A stretch of DNA of 8,950 bases from Gallionella sp. (GTDB taxonomy: Bacteria; Pseudomonadota; Gammaproteobacteria; Burkholderiales; Gallionellaceae): positions 1 through 8,950 of the forward strand of contig JANLID010000139.1 in NCBI GenBank assembly GCA_024654105.1. Direction: 5' to 3'. Both the position numbers and the translations under genes were made by a program. The notes beneath the pieces were generated by a model. The model was given only the letters and a program-made list of their open reading frames with translations. It was not told the DNA's origin and searched no databases. Of this stretch, positions 1-4,864 are shown piece after piece (the stretch's first letter is position 1; each line of letters begins with the position of its first letter).

Positions 1-178
1 ATTGCGGGCTGAGCGATCCGGCACTGGTAACGGAAGGGTGTACGCCGTATTCTTTACCGCAAGCGATGGTATTGGCGGCACCTGTAGCGGCAAAGTAAAT
101 GTGGGTATGCCGCACGATCAGGGGAATAATTCCACACCAGTTGATGATGGGCAGAACTATGATTCGACCAAGCGCTAA
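1..178 (+). CDS. C-terminal end of a secreted repeat-domain protein (partial)
   Basis: The reading frame beginning at base 2 is open from the window edge to a TAA at 176-178, giving about 58 residues. It contains the stretch RSGTGNGRVYAVFFTASDG, then GTCSGKVNVGMPHDQG, and a polar tail ending in DSTKR. From family memory, 'LRAERSGTGNGRVY..FTA.D..G....G.V.V.VPHDQ' is the usual last unit of large secreted bacterial proteins built from Ig-like, HYR or PKD-type beta-sandwich repeats. It is therefore probably an exported or surface protein, but the window gives no signal peptide, total length or ligand. It ends only 39 bases before the clpX start, in the position where clpP would be expected. The coding frame is supported by the motif and not by length. 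The exact domain family is uncertain. Confidence 0.6.
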   Translation, partial: LRAERSGTGNGRVYAVFFTASDGIGGTCSGKVNVGMPHDQGNNSTPVDDGQNYDSTKR

Positions 179-204
179 AATATTTTGTTTGCCGATAACC
201 CGAT

Positions 205-208
205 GGAG
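205..208 (+). promoter_or_regulatory. Ribosome binding site of clpX
   Basis: GGAG lies 9 bases before the ATG at 218. An in-frame TTG at 215 directly precedes that ATG, but the spacing and the usual 'MxxxKKxGDKLLYCSFCGK' N-terminus of ClpX favour the ATG. Confidence 0.6.
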
Positions 209-217
209 ATTTAATTG

Positions 218-1468
218 ATGGCTGGCGATAAAAAATCTGGTGATAAATTGCTTTACTGTTCGTTTTGCGGCAAAAGCCAACATGAGGTGCGCAAACTGAT
301 TGCGGGACCATCGGTGTTCGTGTGCGATGAATGCATTGCGCTGTGTAACGACATTATGCGCGAGGAAATTCAGAACGATCAGACCAAAACTGATAAATCG
401 AATTTACCCATACCGAAAGAAATTTGCGCAACGCTTGATGAGTATGTGATTGGCCAGGAACAAGCCAAGCGGATTCTGTCGGTAGCGGTGTATAACCATT
501 ACAAGCGTCTCAGGAGCAACGACAAGGACGGCGTTGAACTGGCCAAGAGCAATATCCTGCTGATCGGGCCGACCGGTTCCGGCAAGACCCTGCTGGCGCA
601 AACATTGGCGCGTCTGCTGGATGTGCCGTTTGTCATGGCCGATGCGACCACGCTGACCGAAGCGGGTTACGTCGGCGAGGACGTCGAAAACATCATTCAG
701 AAACTGTTGCAAGCCTGTGATTATGATGTGGAAAAGGCGCAACGCGGCATTGTTTACATCGATGAGATCGACAAGATCTCGCGCAAGTCGGATAACCCTT
801 CGATTACGCGTGACGTATCCGGCGAAGGCGTTCAGCAGGCCTTGCTCAAGCTGATCGAAGGCACCAAGGCATCGATTCCGCCACAGGGCGGGCGCAAGCA
901 CCCGAATACGGAATTTTTGCAGGTGGATACCGCCAACATTCTGTTTATCTGCGGTGGCGCGTTTGATGGTCTGGAAAAGGTTATACGCAATCGTTCTTCA
1001 AAGGCCAGTATCGGTTTCGGCGCAACCATCCGCAGCAATAATGAGCGCAAAACCGGTGAGACTTTGCGCGATGTGGAGCCGGAGGACCTGATCAAATTCG
1101 GCCTGATTCCGGAATTTGTCGGGCGTTTGCCGGTAGTAGCGACGCTGGAGGAATTGGACGAGGCCGCTTTGGTGAAAATCCTGACTGAGCCGAAGAACGC
1201 GCTGATCAAGCAGTACCGGAAACTGTTTGCGATGGAAGGCGTGGAACTGGAATTTCGCGAAGGCGTATTGCAGGTAATTGCGCGCAAGGCGTTGGCGCGC
1301 AAGACGGGTGCGCGCGGGCTGCGCTCGATACTCGAAAATGCATTGCTGGACGTAATGTTCGATTTGCCCTCGGCGGAGAATGTCAGCAAGGTAGTGTTGG
1401 ACGAAGCTGGCTCGACCGGAGAAATCAAACCGATTGTCATTTACGCGGACACGCCAAAGGCGGCCTGA
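218..1468 (+). CDS. clpX: ClpX, ATP-dependent unfoldase subunit of ClpXP protease
   Basis: This 416-residue protein is full length for cytosolic ClpX, a hexameric AAA+ unfoldase that recognises tagged or damaged proteins and threads them into the ClpP chamber. The N-terminal zinc-binding domain has Cys14, Cys17, Cys36 and Cys39 (YCSFC, VCDEC). Walker A GPTGSGKT is at 117-124 and the pore-1 loop GYVG at 150-153. Walker B (IVYIDE) is at about 178-183, and the RKH pore loop at about 226-228. The ClpP-docking IGF loop is at 265-267, so it should still partner with ClpP. A sensor-2 GARGLRS motif lies near the C-terminus. Unusually, clpP is not directly upstream; a secreted-protein gene ends 39 bases before it. 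No clear promoter is visible in that gap, so transcription may start inside or before the upstream gene. lon follows 243 bases downstream with its own promoter. Confidence 0.97.
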   Translation: MAGDKKSGDKLLYCSFCGKSQHEVRKLIAGPSVFVCDECIALCNDIMREEIQNDQTKTDKSNLPIPKEICATLDEYVIGQEQAKRILSVAVYNHYKRLRSNDKDGVELAKSNILLIGPTGSGKTLLAQTLARLLDVPFVMADATTLTEAGYVGEDVENIIQKLLQACDYDVEKAQRGIVYIDEIDKISRKSDNPSITRDVSGEGVQQALLKLIEGTKASIPPQGGRKHPNTEFLQVDTANILFICGGAFDGLEKVIRNRSSKASIGFGATIRSNNERKTGETLRDVEPEDLIKFGLIPEFVGRLPVVATLEELDEAALVKILTEPKNALIKQYRKLFAMEGVELEFREGVLQVIARKALARKTGARGLRSILENALLDVMFDLPSAENVSKVVLDEAGSTGEIKPIVIYADTPKAA

Positions 1469-1487
1469 CAAGTTCGGATTGTCAGGC
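1463..1487 (+). terminator. Stem-loop overlapping the clpX stop codon
   Basis: GCCTGACAA (1463-1471) and TTGTCAGGC (1479-1487) form a perfect 9-bp stem with a 7-base loop. The TGA stop codon lies inside the left arm. No T-run follows, so it is not a classical intrinsic terminator. It could be a 3'-end-stabilising hairpin or part of a Rho-dependent end. The structure is seen directly; the function is inferred. Confidence 0.45.
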
Positions 1488-1514
1488 TAGTAGCGCGTTC
1501 CGCTAAAATCGTTA

Positions 1515-1583
1515 CCGCTCGCGGTGAGCCCGTCGAACCGCAGTTACCTTGCCGCTACTGGCCTTCGAGCTCAGACCGAACGG
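1515..1583. repeat. Imperfect inverted repeat between clpX and lon
   Basis: The left arm, 1515-1537, reads CCGCTCGCGGTGAGCCCGTCGAA. The right arm, 1564-1583, reads TTCGAGCTCAGACCGAACGG, which is its approximate reverse complement with a 3-base gap and several mismatches. The arms resemble the dispersed intergenic element with a 'TTCGACAAGCTCAGG.CGAACGG' core seen in many betaproteobacterial and gammaproteobacterial genomes, here eroded. It carries no coding capacity and could fold into a long hairpin in the clpX 3' transcript. Confidence 0.5.
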
Positions 1584-1600
1584 TTTCTTGTAATTGTTTT

Positions 1601-1627
1601 GGTGGAACAATTTAGTCAGTTTCCACC
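1601..1627. repeat. Short palindrome upstream of the lon promoter
   Basis: GGTGGAAC (1601-1608) and GTTTCCACC (1619-1627) are inverted copies with one bulged base, separated by 10 AT-rich bases. It ends 27 bases before the lon -35 element. It could be a regulator binding site or an RNA hairpin closing the clpX transcript. It does not match the CIRCE heat-shock operator sequence. Confidence 0.35.
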
Positions 1628-1654
1628 CGCTCTGTTATCTTGTCACGGCAGGGG

Positions 1655-1682
1655 CTTGAATTTTTTGAGCCACCCCCCATTT
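1655..1682 (+). promoter_or_regulatory. Probable sigma-32 heat-shock promoter of lon
   Basis: CTTGAA at 1655-1660 and CCCCATTT at 1675-1682 are separated by 14 bases. This matches the RpoH (sigma-32) consensus CTTGAA-N(13-17)-CCCCATnT at essentially every defining position. Transcription would start near 1690, leaving a leader of about 20 bases before the lon ATG. lon is a known member of the heat-shock regulon in proteobacteria, which supports the call. Confidence 0.8.
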
Positions 1683-1700
1683 AACCTGTAATCAACGAAT

Positions 1701-1706
1701 AGGTGA
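1701..1706 (+). promoter_or_regulatory. Ribosome binding site of lon
   Basis: AGGTGA sits 5 bases before the ATG at 1712. It overlaps an in-frame GTG at 1703 that could otherwise be taken as the start. The position of this site, and a start near MPEQ, favour the ATG. Confidence 0.6.
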
Positions 1707-1711
1707 TTGCG

Positions 1712-4138
1712 ATGCCAGAACAAGATACCCCAAGTACTACCACAGTCGATCTGTACCCATTATTGCCATTGCGCGATGTAGTGGTGTTTCCGCATATGGT
1801 CATCCCGCTGTTTGTCGGTCGTGCCAAGTCCATCAAGGCGCTGGAAACAGCCATGGAGGCCGGCAAGGGCATCGTGCTGGTCGCGCAAAAATCGGCCACC
1901 AAGGACAACCCCGACAGGGATGACTTGTATGCCATCGGCAGCATGGCGAACATCCTGCAAATGCTCAAATTGCCGGACGGCACGGTGAAGGTGCTGGTGG
2001 AGGGCATACAGCGTGTCAATGTGCTGCGTGTATTTGACGCGGATAGCCATTTTGATGCCGAGGTGGAAGTCGTTCCTGCCGAAGATGGAACAGATGCCGA
2101 ATCCGAGGCGATGCGCCGTGCGTTGATTGCCCAGTTCGATCAGTATGTCAAACTTAACAAAAAGATTCCGCCGGAAATTCTGACTTCGGTAGCCGGCATT
2201 GACGATGCCGGGCGTATGGTTGATACCATTGCCGCGCATTTGCCGCTCAAGCTGGAGCAGAAGCAGGAGGTGCTGGAAATTTATAGCATTCGCAAACGGC
2301 TGGAGCATCTGCTTGGTCTGCTGGAGGCAGAAATTGATATTCTTCAAGTCGAGAAACGCATCCGTGGCCGCGTGAAGCGCCAGATGGAAAAAAGCCAGCG
2401 CGAGTATTATCTGAACGAGCAAGTCAAGGCGATTCAGAAGGAATTGGGCGAGGGCGAGGAGGGCACCGATTTCGATGAACTGGACAAGAAAGTCAAGGAC
2501 GCGCATATGCCGAAAGAGGCGCGTACCAAGGCTGAAGCGGAGCTTAAGAAGCTGCGCATGATGTCGCCGATGTCCGCAGAGGCGACCGTGGTGCGCAATT
2601 ATATTGACGTGCTGGTCGGATTGCCGTGGAAGAAAAAAACCAAAATCAGCGCCGACTTGAAAAAGGCCGAAGCCGTTCTTGAAGAAGATCATTACGGCCT
2701 GGATAAAGTCAAAGAACGCATTCTCGAATACCTGGCCGTGCAGCAACGGATGAACAAATTGAAGGGGCCTATTCTCTGTCTGGTTGGCCCGCCGGGTGTG
2801 GGCAAAACCTCTCTGGGGCAGTCTATCGCGCGCGCTACCAATCGCAAATTTGTGCGCATGTCGCTGGGTGGGGTGCGCGATGAATCAGAGATTCGCGGTC
2901 ACCGCCGCACTTATATCGGCTCCATGCCGGGCAAAGTCCTGCAAAACATGAGCAAGGTCGCGGTGAAAAATCCGTTGTTCCTGCTCGATGAAGTGGACAA
3001 GATGGGCATGGATATGCGTGGCGATCCATCTTCCGCGCTGCTGGAAGTGCTCGATCCGGAGCAGAACAGCACGTTTGTCGATCACTATGTTGAAGTGGAA
3101 TACGATCTTTCCGATGTGATGTTCGTGGCGACGGCGAACACGTTGAATATCCCGGACGCGCTGTTGGATCGCATGGAGGTTATCCATGTATCCAGCTACA
3201 TGGAAGATGAAAAAATCAACATCGCCACGCGTTATCTGGTGCCAAAGGCGATCAAGAATAATGGCCTGAAGCCGGAAGAAATCAATATTTCCGAAACTGC
3301 ATTGCGTGACATCGTGCGTTATTACGTGCGCGAGGCGGGTGTGCGCGGTCTGGAGCGGGAAATTTCCAAGGTTTGTCGCAAGGTGGTGAAGGCGCTCTCA
3401 TTAAAGGGAAGCGCCAGGAAAATTGTTATTAGTGCGCGCAATCTCGACAAATATCTTGGTGTGCGGCGCTACTCTTACGGAGTTGCCGAAAAGAACAATC
3501 AAATTGGGCAGGTGACCGGGTTGGCGTGGACCGAGGTTGGCGGTGAGTTGCTGACCATCGAAACCGCCGTATTGCCCGGCAAGGGCAAGACTACCACCAC
3601 CGGCAAGCTTGGCGAGGTAATGCAGGAATCCATTCAGGCCGCACTGAGTGTGGTGCGCAGTCGTGCCAGGCGATTGGGAATAGATCAGGAGTTCTATCAC
3701 AAGACTGATTTGCACATACACTTGCCGGAAGGTGCGATTCCCAAGGATGGCCCAAGTGCCGGGATAGGCATGTGCACGGCAATGGTCTCGGCGCTGACGG
3801 GAATACCGGTGCGTGCCGATGTGGCGATGACCGGGGAAATTACTTTGCGCGGTGAGGTATTGCCGATTGGCGGCTTGAAGGAAAAGCTGCTTGCGGCACA
3901 ACGCGGAGGGATCAAGGTGGTTCTGATCCCGGAAGAGAACGTCAAGGATTTGGCCGAAATTCCGGACAACATCAAAAACAGGCTGGATATACACCCGGTC
4001 AAATGGATAGATCAGGTGCTGGAACTGGCTCTGGAGCGCAAGCCAGAGCCTTTGCCGGAATCAGCGGGCACTGCTGCGCCTGTCGATTTACCTGCCACCG
4101 GCAACATTCAGGAAGCAACGCCAGTAACCACGCACTAG
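1712..4138 (+). CDS. lon: Lon, ATP-dependent serine protease (LonA type)
   Basis: An 808-residue cytosolic LonA, which forms a hexamer that degrades misfolded and short-lived regulatory proteins. The N-terminal LON substrate-recognition domain starts at about residue 12 (LYPLLPLRDVVVFPHMV) and leads into a coiled-coil segment around 200-300 (REYYLNEQVKAIQKELGE). The AAA+ module has Walker A GPPGVGKT at 359-366 and Walker B LLDEVD with Asp426 and Glu427. The C-terminal protease domain carries the Ser-Lys dyad: Ser682 in KDGPSAG and Lys725 in GGLKEKLLAA, equivalent to E. coli Ser679 and Lys722. A Pro/Ala/Thr-rich tail after LALERKPEP makes it about 20 residues longer than E. coli Lon; that tail is probably disordered. 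It has its own sigma-32-like promoter, so it is likely heat inducible independently of clpX. The hupB gene downstream has a separate promoter. All catalytic residues are intact. Confidence 0.97.
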   Translation: MPEQDTPSTTTVDLYPLLPLRDVVVFPHMVIPLFVGRAKSIKALETAMEAGKGIVLVAQKSATKDNPDRDDLYAIGSMANILQMLKLPDGTVKVLVEGIQRVNVLRVFDADSHFDAEVEVVPAEDGTDAESEAMRRALIAQFDQYVKLNKKIPPEILTSVAGIDDAGRMVDTIAAHLPLKLEQKQEVLEIYSIRKRLEHLLGLLEAEIDILQVEKRIRGRVKRQMEKSQREYYLNEQVKAIQKELGEGEEGTDFDELDKKVKDAHMPKEARTKAEAELKKLRMMSPMSAEATVVRNYIDVLVGLPWKKKTKISADLKKAEAVLEEDHYGLDKVKERILEYLAVQQRMNKLKGPILCLVGPPGVGKTSLGQSIARATNRKFVRMSLGGVRDESEIRGHRRTYIGSMPGKVLQNMSKVAVKNPLFLLDEVDKMGMDMRGDPSSALLEVLDPEQNSTFVDHYVEVEYDLSDVMFVATANTLNIPDALLDRMEVIHVSSYMEDEKINIATRYLVPKAIKNNGLKPEEINISETALRDIVRYYVREAGVRGLEREISKVCRKVVKALSLKGSARKIVISARNLDKYLGVRRYSYGVAEKNNQIGQVTGLAWTEVGGELLTIETAVLPGKGKTTTTGKLGEVMQESIQAALSVVRSRARRLGIDQEFYHKTDLHIHLPEGAIPKDGPSAGIGMCTAMVSALTGIPVRADVAMTGEITLRGEVLPIGGLKEKLLAAQRGGIKVVLIPEENVKDLAEIPDNIKNRLDIHPVKWIDQVLELALERKPEPLPESAGTAAPVDLPATGNIQEATPVTTH

Positions 4139-4197
4139 GAAAACTTCGCTAGCAGCCAGTTGCGTACGACGCAAGATAAAAAAATTGTCGTAATTAC

Positions 4198-4227
4198 TTG
4201 ACCAAAGCTGCGATGCCTTGATATAAA
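4198..4227 (+). promoter_or_regulatory. Probable sigma-70 promoter of hupB
   Basis: TTGACC (4198-4203) and TATAAA (4222-4227) are 18 bases apart, close to the TTGACA/TATAAT consensus. The predicted start near 4234 gives a leader of about 65 bases before the hupB GTG. No other candidate of similar quality is seen in the lon-hupB gap. Confidence 0.6.
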
Positions 4228-4250
4228 GCCGTTGCAGGGCTTTTCCTGTT

Positions 4251-4280
4251 TTTCAACCACTAGACTTTCAACCACTACAC
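4251..4280 (+). repeat. 15-bp tandem duplication in the hupB leader
   Basis: TTTCAACCACTAGAC (4251-4265) is followed directly by TTTCAACCACTACAC (4266-4280), with 14 of 15 bases identical. It lies between the predicted transcription start and the ribosome binding site of hupB. It is too short and too few-copy to call a satellite. It may be a recent slippage duplication or a doubled binding site. Confidence 0.7.
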
Positions 4281-4298
4281 TAGACAAAGGGGACTTAC

Positions 4299-4571
4299 GT
4301 GAATAAATCTGATCTGGTAGATGCAATTGCAAAATCCGCTGAACTTTCCAAAGCTGCTGCAGGGCGTGCTTTGGATGCGACCGTAGATACGATTAAAAAG
4401 GCATTGAAAAAAGGCGACACAGTAAGCTTGGTTGGTTTTGGTACTTTCAAGGTTGGCAAGCGCGCAGCGCGTAATGGCCGCAACCCTCGTACTGGCGCAA
4501 CCATCAAGATCAAGGCAGCTAAAGTTCCTAAATTTGCCGCTGGCAAGGGACTGAAAGATGCTGTAAACTAG
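4299..4571 (+). CDS. hupB: HU DNA-binding protein (HU-beta type)
   Basis: A 90-residue nucleoid protein of the HU/IHF family, exactly the usual HU length. It binds DNA as a dimer with little sequence preference, bending and compacting it. The dimerisation helices (MNKSDLVDAIAKSAELSKAA) are followed by VGFGTFKV and by the beta-arm RNPRTGATIKI, with the intercalating Pro63. The Lys-rich C-terminal helix ends in AGKGLKDAVN. Translation begins at GTG 4299, preceded by AAGGGG at 4287-4292; no ATG gives the conserved MNKSDL start. A position directly after lon is typical of proteobacterial hupB rather than hupA or ihf. There is no terminator before the tRNA genes 13 bases downstream, so a joint transcript is likely. 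Confidence 0.97.
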   Translation: MNKSDLVDAIAKSAELSKAAAGRALDATVDTIKKALKKGDTVSLVGFGTFKVGKRAARNGRNPRTGATIKIKAAKVPKFAAGKGLKDAVN

Positions 4572-4584
4572 CAGGCTTCGCTGG

Positions 4585-4660
4585 GGGTGCTTAGCTCAGC
4601 TGGTAGAGCGTCGCCCTTACAAGGCGAATGTCGGCGGTTCGATCCCGTCAGCACCCACCA
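4585..4660 (+). tRNA. tRNA-Val (anticodon UAC)
   Basis: A 76-base cloverleaf. The acceptor arm GGGTGCT (4585-4591) pairs with AGCACCC near the 3' end, and the CCA end is encoded at 4658-4660. The D-arm is GCTC..GAGC. The anticodon stem TCGCC/GGCGA encloses the loop CTTACAA with anticodon TAC at 4618-4620. The T-arm contains GGTTCGATCCC. It begins 13 bases after the hupB stop, so its 5' end must be matured from a precursor that probably includes hupB mRNA. Confidence 0.97.
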
Positions 4661-4672
4661 AAATAGTTTTTT

Positions 4673-4749
4673 GGAGTGGTAGTTCAGTTGGTTAGAATAC
4701 CGGCCTGTCACGCCGGGGGTCGCGGGTTCGAGTCCCGTCCACTCCGCCA
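4673..4749 (+). tRNA. tRNA-Asp (anticodon GUC)
   Basis: A 77-base cloverleaf. The acceptor arm GGAGTGG (4673-4679) pairs with CCACTCC, followed by G and an encoded CCA at 4747-4749. The anticodon stem CCGGC/GCCGG encloses CTGTCAC with anticodon GTC at 4707-4709. The T-arm has GGTTCGAGTCCC. Twelve bases separate it from tRNA-Val and a terminator follows 5 bases later, so the pair is the end of one transcription unit. Confidence 0.97.
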
Positions 4750-4754
4750 AATTC

Positions 4755-4779
4755 AAGGCGAACGCAAGTTCGCCTTTTT
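4755..4779 (+). terminator. Intrinsic terminator after the tRNA pair
   Basis: AAGGCGAAC (4755-4763) and GTTCGCCTT (4768-4776) form a perfect 9-bp stem capped by a GCAA (GNRA) tetraloop, with a T-run to 4779. It is a strong Rho-independent terminator for the hupB-tRNA-Val-tRNA-Asp unit and separates it from ppiD. Confidence 0.9.
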
Positions 4780-4806
4780 ATATCCGGTTCTTTAAGACAG
4801 GAGCTG

Positions 4807-4830
4807 AAAAATGTTACCAGTGACATTTTT
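4807..4830 (+). promoter_or_regulatory. AU-rich hairpin in the ppiD leader
   Basis: The two arms, AAAAATGTTA at 4807-4816 and TGACATTTTT at 4821-4830, form a 10-bp stem (one G-U pair in RNA) around the loop CCAG. The right arm ends in five T. It spans the start codon of the short leader ORF. It could act as a weak attenuator, as a hairpin hiding the leader start, or as a DNA operator. The structure is seen directly; the role is inferred. Confidence 0.5.
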
Positions 4831-4849
4831 ATTCCTGCCAGGCCAATAG
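4811..4849 (+). CDS. Possible 12-residue leader peptide upstream of ppiD
   Basis: ATG at 4811 follows AGGAG (4799-4803) with 7-base spacing, a better ribosome binding site than that of ppiD itself. The peptide would be MLPVTFLFLPGQ, ending at TAG 4847-4849, in the same frame as ppiD and 15 bases before its ATG. It is hydrophobic and proline-containing. It might couple translation to ppiD or act as an upstream regulatory ORF. It is too short for coding statistics, so chance remains possible. Confidence 0.3.
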   Translation: MLPVTFLFLPGQ

Positions 4850-4864
4850 GTTGGTGCTATCGCT

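Noticed and set aside
1760..2746. Long 328-codon minus-strand ORF inside lon
   Set aside because: It lies wholly antisense to the conserved LON and coiled-coil coding region and shows no protein family features, so it is a shadow.
4160..4180. Palindrome TTGCGT-ACG-ACGCAA followed by an A-run after lon
   Set aside because: The stem is only 6 bp with a 3-base loop. The run after it is A, not T, on the coding strand, and on the minus strand the T-run precedes the stem, so it terminates in neither direction.
4568..4756. 62-codon minus-strand ORF (WTGLEPATPGVTG... / LTGSNRRHSPCKG...)
   Set aside because: It is the antisense translation of the two tRNA genes, a well-known false 'hypothetical protein' pattern in bacterial annotations.
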